Assembly (NCBI RefSeq): GCF_963924675.1
Contig: NC_089236.1
Location: 28,977,319-29,041,318, forward strand
Length of the DNA stretch: 64,000 nt
Direction of reading: 5' to 3'
Source of the DNA: Phocoena phocoena
Lineage: Eukaryota; Chordata; Mammalia; Artiodactyla; Phocoenidae
Numbering within the stretch: position 1 is the stretch's first letter; every line of letters begins with the position of its first letter. A model generated the notes under the pieces. That model had not been told where the DNA came from. It saw only the letters and a program-made list of their open reading frames with translations, and made no database searches. The position numbers and the translations under genes were made by a program. Below are positions 34,621-47,799 of this stretch, piece after piece.

Positions 34621-37390
34621 CACATAATCAAAATATCTACAGAATCGTCATGGTAAACATTTAAGAAACAAATTATTTCCTATTTTATTCACATTTGATT
34701 TAATTCATGAGGACAAAAACATTCATAGTTACAGGAGGATTTAGAATACATTACAGTTGGTATAAAAGAGCATTTAATCAGCATTGCAAGCAGCTAAATA
34801 TAGCATGTTTATATAAATGTTACTTTAATTAAAATTAATAATAACAAATATGTATTGAAATCTTAAAACATCCTAGAACATACTTATCATCACTATGTGT
34901 ATTTTCTTATCTGAAAATCCTGAAAATAATTAAATGATTTAGGTCCTATGTCTTATATTTACAGATTTTAAAAAACTAAATAGAGAAGCATAAAAGAGAA
35001 GAAATTTAATTAATTAAAATAATAACAGAGGTATAACATTTCTATTGTGTAAATATGATGAAAGTTGTTGTAAAAAGATAAAGAACTAAAAATATCATCT
35101 TTTATTTAGAGACAGAAAAAGATAGTGACTTTACCTCAGAGCACAGCTTTGTCTACATCCAATATAGGTTAATATTTTAATAATTTTTAACCCAAAATTA
35201 TTTACTGAAGTCAACCTTAAAATTACAAAGTTTTTTTTCTTAAGTAGTTATTCATATATTGATTGATGAAATGATCCAGAAATTGTTCCCTGTATTATTT
35301 CTTCTGTGTGAAATGCTTTATTTTAAAATGAGCGTGTGGTGATTTAAAATACATTATGTATACTTAAAAGGTGACATTTTGCTTTTTAGTGTAATATACA
35401 TATAATGTTAATGTAGATGGATAAATAAGAGAGATAGTACACACATGTATGACACATATATGATATGTAAGGTATGCACACACCTTTTCATTTGCATATA
35501 TCAAGGTAATATTTGTAACTTTTATTATAATTTGAATAGTAAAGGTGATATATGCTTGTTGAAAATTGTACATTTTTAATATTTTATTATTCTTTTGATT
35601 GCCTTCAAGCTGGTAAAATATGTATTAAGCTATTCACTTTCTGAGGAATATAATTTAACAAAATCAACCCTAATATTGAGAGCCTCTATTAAGGTAAAAT
35701 ATTTAAAAATTCAGTTATTTTAATGTAATATTATTGGTTCTATTTATAATGCTGAATAAACAAATGTATCTTAAAAACACAATTCTCTAAACAAGCTTTT
35801 ATATATCCTTAAAGAGGATAGAATAATATTTATGAGATTATATATGACAGAAAATTAAGTTGCAGCTTTCCTAGAATTATAATTTGTAAAATTATTTTTA
35901 TGTAATATTGGAAAAAATAATTTGAAAGGCAAGTGTTATTCTACTTGGTGAGGAAATCAATGGATATATATATATACACATACATATATATTCATATATT
36001 CATTCATATAATATGTATACATACACACATATACATACACATGCACACAACACACAAAAACCACTCTTTTTTTTTCCAATGATGGTTCCTTAATAATGAA
36101 AGTAAAACAATTATTTATTCTTTAAATGTGACTTGGCAGATTACATTAACACAGGTAAGAAAAAATAATTTTTCATTCATTTAGCATGGATACTAAGGGT
36201 CTACACAACACCTTTGGAAACAAAAAGTATCAAGATGTAAACAAACAAATGTTTTTTTTTCTCCAATAAATAAATTTGTAAAAATTAAGAAACAATAAAA
36301 AATCAAGTTTTCTCTTTATATGGTTTAATGGAGTTGTAAACAATTGGAATTATATTTCTTAATGGAAAAGTATTTATTTTAGAGTCCAAAGTTTTTCATA
36401 AAAGTGTTAATAGTAATGTAAATTTTGAGTTAGTTTAATAAAGAGCACATAAATAATTAGAAAAGTCAAATATTCATACTTTGAAATTTTTGCAGCTGCA
36501 TATGACCAGAGTTTTTGTACTTATTTTCTTCATGTATAATTATGCAAGTGTTTTTCAATACCTTAAACGTTACCATGGAAAGTGGGTAATTTTTCTGATC
36601 ATTTTTTCTTGGAGGCACATGTTTAGATTTCTCAGGACTGATTATAGGCACTTTATAATATAATCCAAGATGATTTTAAATGTTTTCTTTCCAAAATCTT
36701 CAGCTACTACATGATACTGTGAAATTGCTTCCAATGAACTCAGTTATCTCAATCACAATAAAAACATTCTGCATATCTAAATAACAAATTCATAGAATAA
36801 AAATAAAATAGAATTGATATAAATAATAACACAGTGCTAAACTAGACACACTAAATGTTTTATTCTTTTAAGCAAATTACATTCAGAAGGAAGAAACATA
36901 GACCTATAATACATTCTTGACAGAAAAGATTCAAAATCTTTATTAAAGTTTTGTGCTCTAAAATTTCATAGTCTGCTATAATTCCACTTTCTTTAAACAG
37001 GATTCAACAATGATAACATCTCCTGCACACTTTTATCTCTTGTAGTTTTTTTCTTCTTCACATTTATTTTTTTTGCAAAACATGTAAGTTGACCATTACA
37101 TGTTTGTTTTTTATTTGATTTTCTCTGATAGAAAATATATTAAAATATTAATAACACCAAGAAAAATAAGTGTTTAGATTCTGATGCTCAATTAAATTTC
37201 TATATTAATGTTGTTTCATAGAAGTCTAGCAAAATGACAAATTTTCTTTATTCCTAAAAGGAAAGTAAAAGAGTAAAAGCTTATATTTAATCAATCATTC
37301 TTGAATATTTTATTTAGCTGATATAAATATACTAATTGTTTATTATATTTTCAAAGTAATTCATAAAATTTAGAATTTATTTTTCTAAAC
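34621..37390. other. AT-rich intergenic sequence with TA/CA microsatellite
   Basis: A compound TA/CA microsatellite lies at about 35963-36056. The rest is A/T-rich with no identified gene or repeat family. Confidence 0.5.
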
Positions 37391-37394
37391 ATTT

Positions 37395-37505
37395 ACTCTT
37401 TTCCAGGTGTAGTTTAAGTTCTAGGCACACAAGTGTGTACAAACAACAACAAAACAAACTCACAAATGAAAAGCACCAGAATCACTGTCTTTATGAAGAT
37501 TATGA
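37395..37505 (+). repeat. Possible LINE2-type remnant
   Basis: The text taagttctaggcacacaagt and aacaaactcacaaatgaaaa resembles the conserved L2 3' region (consensus ttctaggcactggggata, then gaacaaaacagaca). Diverged and short. Confidence 0.4.
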
Positions 37506-38520
37506 TGAACATATATATTTATTAGAGAAAACATTTAACTTACATAAATCTTAATACTTATAGATACAGAATGTTGAATATGTTATTGTCTAATTTTATA
37601 TAATTTATCATTAATATATTTCAATAGTGGCATTTCTTTTATATTAAATAGTCTTTTGAGTTGACTGAAATCTGAAAATCAAGGGAAACATTACATTTTC
37701 ATAGGTAAAAGAGGTAAAAGGAGAAGAATCCTATGTATCCATTTGAATCTGCTCCATCTCTTAGTCACCTTTTTGGTAAAATTAACCTTTAAATAATGCA
37801 TTGATTCCCTGAAATCAATGGAAGTTCTGCATATTTCACATAAAAATTGAGCAGAATATTTTTAGTGGTTTTATCCACCACTCAGTTAAAGGATACTTCT
37901 GAGGCTTGTGGTGTTATCTTTAAGTCATTCATCCCTGACAAAGGGATAGAAAGGGAGCCTGGGAACATTTTTGTGTTCTTTTTGCAAACGTTGTGTTCAA
38001 AAACAAATTGAAGTTATTCAGAGTCTTTGTATGAATGCTTTAAGCTTCAGTTAAAAGGTTATTCTGATCTCTCAACTTAAAACTGAGGTCAGCTAATGTC
38101 ATCAGATGTCCAAATATGACACTAATTTTCATGATACAAATTATGTTTTTAAAATAGAGTGTTGAACAAGACACACAGTAAAGCCAAAGTTATCTTCTGT
38201 AGATATCAAAATATTGAGATCATTATTCTTGTTTAATACATCTATCTTTATTTTTTTAATTCCTTTTTTTTGTTTGTTTGTTTGGTTCAGTTATCTTCTG
38301 TTCAAATATTACATCTGAATATGTAGCTTAATAGTTCTACCTATCCAAAGGTCATTAAAAAATCTACATTACAAAAGCTTAAATGTGTTAAACTCTCAGA
38401 AATTAAAAAAAATTCTACCTTAGAAAAATGATAGAACTCGTACCAGGAAAAAGCAAATGTTGAAATGTTTCTACACAAAGCCAATTCAAGTTATGCAAAG
38501 GCAATAACCATTGGAAAATG
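37506..38520. other. AT-rich intergenic sequence, no gene seen
   Basis: No recognised feature apart from a short T/GTTT repeat near 38270-38285. Confidence 0.5.
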
Positions 38521-38524
38521 AAAA

Positions 38525-38645
38525 GACCATAGTTTCAACACAGGCTTTTCAACTCACTATAGCTGTGACCCTAAGCAAGTACATTAAAGTTTTTGGAACC
38601 ATAGATTCCCTAATTAAAATAAATTAAATCATCTCATGGCTTAAT
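38525..38645 (+). repeat. MIR remnant
   Basis: The core agctgtgaccctaagcaagt followed by acattaaagtttttggaacc matches the MIR core (consensus ctgtgtgaccttgggcaagt). Strongly diverged. Confidence 0.6.
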
Positions 38646-40309
38646 ACTGGACTCCCCAAATACCATCATTAAAATATGTTGATCAGGCAAAACTAAATTA
38701 TTAACACTACTCAGAGTAAGCACCATTTTGACCAAAATTTATTATGGTCTCAATATAAGAAATTAGATGATTATCTTTATAGAGTTTTGGGGCCTGGACT
38801 TGTTACTTTTAAGACTGATCTTACAAGGAGAGGAGGTAGTGGAGGTTGGCCAGAATTCACGACATAATAATTTTAGATTGGTGGCCATAGTATGACAAGC
38901 AACTTGAAGTATGTCTTGATGAGAAAGAGATTAATATTCATAAGTAGTGTGTTTATTGGTTTGCAGTCTCATTTGCCACAAGTATTTCTTGAAGCATGTA
39001 GCTAAGTTAATTTTTCTTGATCTCAGTATTACGTAACACATGGTTAGAGTGAATACCGGCTCTTAAGTTTAGGAACTAACAAGTTCAGGGAGTAATGCTT
39101 GTTTCAGGTCTTACTGTTTTTTTGGGGGAGAATTAAACAAGGAAACATACACCAAGCAACTTATATAATGACCAGTTCATAACAGATAGTCAATAAATGT
39201 TACTTCCATTTCCTTATTACCTCATTCCTTAAAATAAAGAAATACATGTTCAGAATCTTGTGTTTAAAGTGTGATATTACTATCAACAATCTATGTAAAA
39301 TTAGAAAAATACATTTATGCATACATAATATTTTTTTTCTGATTTGACTTCCTTATCTGGGAGATGCATATTATAATTCTCTAAGTATCTTAAGGCAATA
39401 AAATCCAGTTAACACATAAATATATTTTTACATTGATGAAGAAAATCCAATGTTATATTTGTGGGGAAAGGAATGTCACCTTACATAATGCTATATGTAA
39501 CTTCACTTTGTTATGAGAAAATTATCTCAGTCCTCCATTAGCTTTGTTCCTGTGTAAGGAATATGTAAGAAGCTCTTTCTTATCTTTGAAGAAATTGATA
39601 CAATATCAAGGCCATTCTTTGTGGCCATCTCCCCACTCCAAACCAGCTGCCTGGAAGCTGTGCCTCTGACATTGGTTTCCTTCACTTATATTCTCCAAGC
39701 TCCAGATATTCATAGTATATTTTTTTGGATTATGACCCACATGTTTCTTGGGGGGAGGGAGGGTGGATGAAACTTTTTCTTACTCATTTTGCTATGTTTT
39801 TCTCCAGAATTCTGGCCTGACCTCCAGACTTGAAAAAATAGTATTTCTTTTTTATATTATTCTTTGGTTTATACTCCATTCAGCCTGACAATTGACATAT
39901 ATATGTGCCATTTTCTTATAGTATCTGCTATTCTGAGTAAAATATTTGCTATCTTTGACTTTGATATCTGCCATTCAGCTTAAATGGATTTCTGGTCCAG
40001 ATAGTATGCCCAATATTGCCACATTCAATAAGTCTTGATCAAGGTAAAAAACTGGTATCCCCAATATGACAAAAACATGGATGGAGATACATTTCACTAA
40101 GGAAAACACTTGGCTATTATCTAGAAAATTTTATCAAGAATTGTATCAGAAAATTATATCACTTAACTAGAATAATCTTATAAAAGTAAAAAATTATGCA
40201 TTCATCTTGCCCAAATTTACCATATACAATTTTCGATTGTGTCCTTTTCTTGTGTATCTATGGTTGTAGTTTGATTAGATTGAAAGAAATATAATGCTTT
40301 GAAGACCCC
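38646..40309. other. AT-rich intergenic sequence, no gene seen
   Basis: A MIR-like tail (gatagtcaataaatgttact) is visible near 39185-39205. Nothing else is recognised. Confidence 0.5.
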
Positions 40310-40709
40310 CTGGTTTATTTATGTTTTATATTTTTTATATTATTTTACGTATTTATTGGAGTATAATTGCTTTACAATGGTGTGTTAGTTCCTACTTTAT
40401 AACAAAGTGAATCAGTTATACATATACATATGTTCTCATATCTCTTCTCTCTTGCGTTTCCCTCCGTCCCACTCTCCCTATCCCACCCCTCTAGGTGGTC
40501 ACAAAGCACCGAGTTGATCTCCCTGTACTATGCGGCTGCTTCTCACTAGCTATCTATTTTACGTTTGGTAGTATATATATATGTCCATGCCACTCTCTCA
40601 CTTTGTCACAGCTTACCGTTCCCTCACCCCATAGCCTCAAGTCCATTCTCTAGTAGGACTTTGTCTTTATTCCTGTCTTACCCCTAGGAGTTTCATGACA
40701 TTTTTTTTC

Positions 40710-43700
40710 TTAGATTCTATATATATATATGTGTTTGCATACAGTATTTGTCTTTCTCTTTCTGACTTACATCACTCTGTATGACAAACTCTAGGTCCAT
40801 CCACCTCACTACAAAAATCTCAATTTTGTTTTTTATTATGGCTGAGTAATATTCCACTGTATATATGTGCCACATCTTCTTTACCCATTCATCCGATGAT
40901 GGACAATTAGGTTGTTTCCATCTCCTGGTTATTGTGAATAGAGCTGCAATGAACATTTTGGTACATGACTCTTTCTAAATTATGATTTTCTCAGGATATA
41001 TGCCCAGTAGTGGGATTGCTCTGTCATATGGTAGTTCTATTTGTAGTATTTTAAGGAACCTCCAGACTGTTCACCATAGTGACTGTACCAATTCACATTC
41101 CCACCATCAGTGCAAGAGTGTTCCCTTTTCTCCACACCCTCTCCAGCATTTATTGTTTCTAGATTTTTTGAAGATGGCCATTCTCACCGGTGTAAGCTGA
41201 TATCTCATTGGAGTTTTGATTTGCATTTCTCTAATGATTAATGATGTTGAGCATTCTTTCATGTGTTTGTTGGCAGTCTGTATATGTACTTTGGAGAAAT
41301 GTCTATTTAGGTCTTCTGCTCATTTTTGGATTGAGTTGTTTGTTTTTTCTGTTATGGAGCTGCATGTGCTCCTTGTAAATTTTGTAGATTAATCCTTTGT
41401 CAGTTGCTTCATTTGCAAATATTTTCTTGCATTCTGATGGTTGTATTTTGGTCTTGTTTATGGTCTCCTTTGCTGTACAAAAGCTTTGAAGTTTCATCAG
41501 GTTCCATTTGTTTATTTTTGTTTTTATTTCCATTTTTCTAGGAGGTGGGTCAAAATGGATCTTGCTGTGATTTCTGTCATAGAGTGTTCTGCCTATGTTT
41601 TCCTCTAAGAGTTTGATATTTTCTCGCCTTACATTTAGGTCTTTAATCCATTTTGAGCTTATTTTTGTGTATGGTGTTAGGAAGTGTTCTAATCTCATTC
41701 TTTTACATGTACCTGTCCAGTTTTCCCAGTACCAATTATTGAAGAGGCTGTCCTTTCTCCACTGTATATTCTTGCCTCCTTTATAAAAGATAAGGTGACC
41801 ATTTGTGTGTGGGTTTATAGCTGGGCTTTCTCTCCTGTTCCATTGATCTATCTTTCTGTTTTGGTGCCAGTACCATATGGTCTTGATAACTGTAGCTTTG
41901 TAGTATAGTCTGAAGTCAGGGAGCCTGATTCTTCCAGCTTCGTTTTTTGTTTTCCGGATTGCTTTCACTATTCAGGGTCTTTTGTGTTTCCATACAAATT
42001 GTGAAATTTTTTGTTCTATTTCTGTGAAAAATGCCAGTGGTAGTTTGATAGGGATTGCACTGAATCTGTAGATTGCTCTGGGTAGTAGAGTCATTTTCAC
42101 AATGTTCATACATCCAATCCAAGAACATGGTATATCTCTCCATCTATTTGTATCATCTTTAATTTCTTTCATCTTATAATTTTCTGCATAAAGATCTTTT
42201 GTCTCCTTAGTTAGGTTTATTCCTAGATCTTTTAGTCATTTTGTTGCAATGGTAAATGGAAATGTTTTCTTGATTTCACTTTCAGATTTTTCATCATTAG
42301 TGTATAGGGATGCCAGAGATCACTGTGCATTAATTTTATATCCTGCTACTTTACCAACTTCATTGATTAGCTCTAGTAGTTTTCTGGTAGCATCTTTAGG
42401 ATTCTCTATGTATAGTATCATGTCATCTGCAAACAGTGACAGTTTTACTTCTCTTTTCTGATTTGGAGTCCTTTTATTTCCTTTTCTTCTCTGATTTCTG
42501 TGGCTAAAACTTCCAAATCTATGTTGAATAAGAGTGGTGAGAGTGGGCCACCTTGTCTTGTTCCTCATCTTACTCAAAATGCTTTCAGTTTTTCCCCAAT
42601 GAGGATGATTTTGGCTGTGGGTTTGTCATATATGGCCTTATTATGTTGAGGAAATTTCCCTCTATGCCTATATTCTGGAGGGTTTTTATCATAAATGGGT
42701 GCTGAATTTTGTCAAAAGTTTCCTCTTAGTCTATTGAGATGACCATATATTTTTTATCATTCAATTTTTAAAATATGATATATTGCATTGATTGATTTGC
42801 ATATATTGAAGAAGCCTTGCATTCCTGGGATAAACCCCAGTTGATCATGGTGACTGATCCTTTTATTGTGCTGTTGGATTCTGTTTGCTAATATTTTGTT
42901 GAGGATGTTTGCATCTATGTTCATCAGTGATATTGACCTATAGTTTTCTTTCTTTGTGACATCCTTGTCTGGTTTAGGTATCAGGGTGATGGTGGCCTCA
43001 TAGAATGAGTATGGGAGTGTTCTTCCCTCTGCTATATTTTGGAAGAGTTTGAGAAGGATAGGTGTTAGCTCTTCTCTAAATGTTTGGTAGAATTTGCCTG
43101 TGAAGCCATCTGGTCCTGGGCTTTTGTTTGTTGGAAGACTTTCAATCACAGTTTCAATTTCAGTGCTTGTGATTGGTCTATTCATATATCCTATTTCTTC
43201 CTGATTCATGCTTGGCATGTTGTGCATTTCTAAGAATTTGTCCATTTTTTCCAGGTTGTCTATTTTATTGGCATAGTGTTGCTCATAGTAATCTCTCATG
43301 ATCTTTTGTATTTCTGTAGTGTCAGTTTTCACTTCTGCTTTTTCATTTCTAATTCTATTGATTTGAGTCTTCTCTCTTTCTTTGTTGATGTGTCTGGCTG
43401 ATGGTTTATCAATTTTGTTTTTCTTCTCAAAGAACAAGCTTTTAGTTTTATTGATCTATGCTATCATTTCCTTCATTTCTTTTTCATTTATTTCTGATCT
43501 GATCTTTATAGTTTCTTTCCATCTCCTAAGTTTGGGATTTTTTGTTCTACTTTCTCTAATTGCTTTAGGTGCAATGTTAGGTTGTTTATTCGAGATGTTT
43601 CCTGTTTCTTAAGGTAGGATTGTATTGCTATAAACTTCCCTCTTAGAACTGCTTTTGCTCCATCTCATAGGTTTTGGGTCATCGTGTCTCCATTGTCATT

Positions 43701-44523
43701 TGTTTCTAGGTAAGTTTTGATTTCCACTTTGATTTCTTCAGTGATGACTTCGTTATTAGGTAGTGTATTGTTTAGCCTCCATGTGTTTGTATTTTTACAG
43801 ATCTTTTCCTGTAATTAATATCTAGTCTCATAGTGTTGTGGTCGGAAAAGATACTTGATACAATTTCAATTTTCTTAAATTTACCAAGGCTTGATTTGTG
43901 ACCCAAGATATGATCTCTCCTGGAGAATGTTCCATGAGCACTTGAGAAAAATGTGTATTCTGTTGTTTTTGGATGGAGTGTCCTATAAATATCACTTAAG
44001 TCCATCTTGTTTAATGTATCATTTAAAGCTTTTGTTTCCTTATTTATTTTCATTTTGGATGATCTGTCCTTTGGTGAAAGTGGGGTGTTAAAGTCCCCTA
44101 GTATGATTGTGTTACTGTCGATTTCCCCTTTTATAGCTGTGAGTATTTGCCTTATGTATTGAGGTGCTCCTATATTGGGTGCATAAATATTTACAATTTT
44201 TATATCTTTTCTTGGATCGATCCCTTGATCATTATTTAGTGCCCTTCTTTGTCTCTTCTATTAGTCTTTATTTTAAAGTCTATTTTGTCTGATATGAGAA
44301 TTGCTACTCTAGCTTTCTTTTGGTTTCCATTTGCATGGAATATATTTTTCCATCCCCTCACTTTCAGTCTGTATGTGTTTCTAGGTCTGAAGTCGGTCTC
44401 TTGTAGACAGCTTGTATATGGGTCTTGTTTTTGTATCCATTCAGCCAGTCTGTGTCTTTGCCTGGGAGCATTTAATCCTTTTACATTTAAGGTAATTATT
44501 GATATGTATGTTCCTATTCACAT
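40710..44523 (-). pseudogene. L1-C ORF2 pseudogene
   Basis: Endonuclease-reverse transcriptase relic. The position homologous to the L1-B start is ATG (44521-44523), but codon 2 is TGA (44518-44520). Recognisable blocks are ALNDTLNKMDLSDIYRTLHPK and SSLGKFKKIEIVSSIFSDHN in the endonuclease (43772-44053), [17 protein letters not shown] and [13 protein letters not shown] in the RT (42757-43437), [21 protein letters not shown] (41303-41968) and the C-terminal [16 protein letters not shown] (40717-40956). These sit in different frames separated by stops and indels. The catalytic FADDM motif survives (42320-42577 segment). No protein of useful length is encoded. Confidence 0.92.
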
Positions 44524-44581
44524 TTTCTAAATTGTTTTGGGTTTGTTATTGTAGGTCTTTTCCTTCTCTTGTGTTTCTTGC

Positions 44582-45475
44582 CTAGAGAAGATCCTTTAGC
44601 GTTTGTTGTAAACCTGGTTTAGTGGTGTTGAACTCTCTCAGCTTTTGCTTGTCTGTAAAGCTTTTCATTTCTGCATCAAATCTAAATGAGATCCTTGCTG
44701 GGTAGAGTAATCTTGGTTGTGGGTTTTTCTCCTTCATCACTTTAAGTATGCCCTGCCAGTCCTTTCTAGCTTACAGTGTTTCTGCTGAGAGCTCAGCTGT
44801 TAACCTTATGGGGATTCCCTTGTGTTTTATTTGTTGTTTTTCCCTTGCTGCTTTTAATATGTTTTCTTTGTATTTGATTTTTGACAGTTTGATTAATATG
44901 TGTCTTCACATGTTCCTCCTTGGATGTATCCTGTATGGGACTCTCTGTGCTTTCTGGACTTGATTAACTATTTCCTTTCCCATATTAAGGAAGTTTTCAA
45001 CTATAATCTCTTCAGATACTTTCTCAGTCCCTTTCTTTTTCTCTTCTTCTTCTGGAACCCCTATAATTCGAATGTTGGTGCATTTAATGTTGTCCCAGAG
45101 GTCTCTGAGACTGTCCTCAGTTCTTTTCATTCTTTTCTCTTTATTCTGCTCCACAGTAGTTATTTCCACTATTTCATCTTCCAGGTCACTTTTCCATTCT
45201 TCTGCCTCAGTTATTCTGCTATTGATCCCATCTAGAGTAATTTTAATTTCATTTATTGTGTTGTTCATCTTTGCTTGTTTCATCTTTATTTCCTCTAGGT
45301 CCTTGTTAAATGTTTCTTGCATTTTCTCTATTCTATTTCTAAGATTTTGGATCATCTTTACTATCATTATTCTGAATTCTTTTTCAGGTAGACTGCCTAT
45401 GTCCTCTTCATTTGTTAGGTCTGGTGGATGTTTATCTTGCTCCTTCATCTGCTGTGTGTTTTTCTGTCTTCTCAT
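44582..45475 (-). pseudogene. L1-C ORF1 pseudogene, frame intact with stops
   Basis: 894 nt from ATG (45473-45475, MRRQKNTQQMKEQDK) to TAG (44582-44584), the same length as L1-B ORF1. Open from the start through the coiled coil and RNA-recognition motif (NIKCTNIRIIGVPEEE) to a TGA at 44906-44908 in the RHIL region, with a second nonsense codon (CAA to TAA type) near 44775 within AETLQA. The first 190 residues are therefore well preserved while the C-terminal RNA-binding part is lost. Confidence 0.92.
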
Positions 45476-45959
45476 TTTGCTTATCTTACTGAGTTTTTGG
45501 TCTCCTCTTTGCAGGCTGCAGGTACATAGTTCCCATTGTTTTTGGTGTCTGTGCCCAGTCGCTAATGTTGGTTCAATGGGTTGTGTCAGCTTTCTGGTGG
45601 AGGGCACTAGTGCCTGTTTTCTCGTGGATGAGCCTAGATCTTGTCTTTCTGGTGGGCAGGCCCACGTCTGTTGGTGTGTTTTGGGGTGTCTGTGGACTTA
45701 TTATGATTTTAGGCAGCCTCTCTGATAATGAGTGGTGGTGTGTTCCTGTATTGCTCGTTGTTTGGCATAGGGTGACCAGCACTGTAGCTTGTTGGTCGTT
45801 GAGTGAAGCTGGGTGTTGTTGTTGAGATGGAGATCTCTTGGAGATTTTCACCATTTGATATTATATGGAGCTCAGAGGTGTCTTGTGCATCAGTGTCCTG
45901 AAGTTGTCTCTCCCACCTCAGAGGCACAGCACTGACTCTGGGATGCAGTACCAAGAGGC

Positions 45960-47450
45960 TTTCATCCACACAGCTCAGAATAAAAGGGAGAAAATGTAGA
46001 AAGAGAGAAATAAAGAGGATAAAAGAAAAGAAAATAAAGATAAAATAAAATAAAGTTATTAAAATAAAAAAAAATTATTAAGAATTTTTTTTAAAAAAAG
46101 TAAAAAAAAAAAAAAGGAAAAGAAAACAACAAACAAACAAAAAATGGACAGATAGAACCCTAGGACAAAAAGTGAAAGTGAAGCTATACAGACAAAATCT
46201 CACACAGAAGCATACACATACACACTCACAAAAAGAGGAAAAAATAATAAATCTTGCTCTCAATGTCCACTTCCTCAATTTGGGGTGATTCGTTGTCTAT
46301 TCAGGTATTCCACAGATGCAGGGTACATCTAGTTGTGGAGATTTAATCCACTGCTCCTGAGGCTGCTGGGAGAGATATCCCTTTCCCTTCTTTGTTCGCA
46401 CAAGCCCCCAGGCTCAGCTTTGGATTTGGCCCTGCCTCTGCATGTAGGTCGCAAAGGGCGTCTGTTCTTCACTCAGATAACACGGGGTTAAAGGAGCCGC
46501 TGATTTGGGTGCTCTGGCTCACTCAGGCCGGGGAGAGGGAGTGTCACAATGCGGGGTGAACTTGTGGCAGCAGAGGCCAGCGTGACACTGCACTAGCCTG
46601 AAGCACAACGTGCGTACTCCTGCGGAAGTTGTCCCTGGATCCTGGGACCCTGGCAGTGGTGGGCTGCACAGACTCCCCAGAAAGGGGGTGTGGATAGTGA
46701 CCTTTGCTCGCACAGAGGCTTCTTGGTGGCAGCAGCAGCAGCCTTAGCGTCTCATGCCCGTCTCTGGTTTCCACACTGTGAGCAATGGCTCACGCCCATC
46801 TCTGGAGTTCCTTTAAGCAGGGCTCTTAATCCCCTCTCCTCCACCAGGAAACAAAGAGGGAACAAAAAGTCTCTTGCCTCTTCGGCAGATCCAGACTTTT
46901 TCCCAGACTCGCTCCCAGCTAGCCGTGGTGCACTAACCCCTTCAGGCTCTGTTCACGCTGCCAGTCCTCTCCCTGCTCTCCGATCGAAGCCAGAGTCTCA
47001 GCTCCTAGCCCCACTCGTCCCAGCAGGTGAGCAGACAAGCCTCTCGGGCTAGTGAGTGTCGGTCAGCCCCAATCCTCTGTGCGGGAATCTCTCCGCTTTG
47101 CGCTCTGCATCCCTGTGTCTGTGCTCTCCTCTGCGGCTCCGAAGCTTCCCCCCTCCGCCACCCACAGTCTCCACCCCCGAAGGGGCTTCTAATGTGTGGA
47201 AACCTTTCGTCCTTCACAGCTCCCTCCCACTGGTGCAGGTCCCATCCTTATTCTTTTGTCTCTGTTTATTCTTCTTTTCTTTTGCCCTACCCAGGTATGT
47301 GGGGAGTTTCTTGCTTTTTGGGAGCTCTGAGATCTTCTGCCAGCATTCAGTAGGTGTTCTGTAGGAATTGTTCCATGTGTAGATGCATTTCTGATGTATT
47401 TGTTGGGAGGAAGGTGATCTCCGTGTCTTACTCTTCTCCCATCTTCCTCT
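45960..47450 (-). promoter_or_regulatory. L1-C 5' UTR / internal promoter region
   Basis: On the minus strand this region precedes ORF1. The part at 46330-47450 is GC-richer than the surroundings but has lost many CpGs compared with L1-B (tg and ca in their place), consistent with older age. An A-rich tract at 45970-46140 replaces the long pyrimidine/purine tract seen in the other copies. A YY1-like aagatgg lies close to the 5' end. Confidence 0.65.
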
Positions 47451-47534
47451 AATCCGCCTACTGGTTTATTTTTAAAATTTCTTTCACCATTCAGGTTTCT
47501 CTTAATTGAATCGATTCTGCTGAATGGTTACACT

Positions 47535-47790
47535 TATAGGAAACTATGTAGAAGTTTCAAGTCTGATCCCTAAGTGCCTCTATTTGCTAGCTGTGTGACC
47601 TTGATTGAGCAAGTTACTTTTCTTTATAATTTTTTAGTTTCCTCATTAGTAATAGTGTATTAACAATAATACATTTGAAGAGTTGCAAAAAGGACTAAAG
47701 GAGTTAATATAATTGAAATGCTTAAGGCAATACCTGGAATATGATGAGTAATGCATGAGTTTATGTTATTATTACTGTCCTTACTACCAT
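47535..47790 (+). repeat. MIR element
   Basis: Core tagctgtgtgaccttgattg followed by agcaagttactttt, then tagtttcctcattagtaata, agttaatataattgaaatgc and acctggaatatgatgagtaa follow MIR consensus order over about 250 bp. A near-complete but diverged element. Confidence 0.85.
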
Positions 47791-47799
47791 GAGGAATCC

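Larger units (their letters stand above)
40321..47460 (-). mobile_element. L1-C: full-length LINE-1, minus strand
   Basis: About 7.1 kb between direct repeats ctggtttattt (40310-40320 and 47461-47471). On the minus strand its 5' end is at about 47450 (aagatggg motif). A GC-rich 5' UTR follows with a single copy of the module that is duplicated in L1-A/B, then ORF1 (45475 down to 44582), ORF2 (44523 down to about 40710), the 3' UTR and a T-rich tail (poly(A) remnant) at 40321-40345. It is full length but carries many stops and shifts, particularly in ORF2. Oriented opposite to L1-A/B and the same way as L1-D. Confidence 0.95.
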
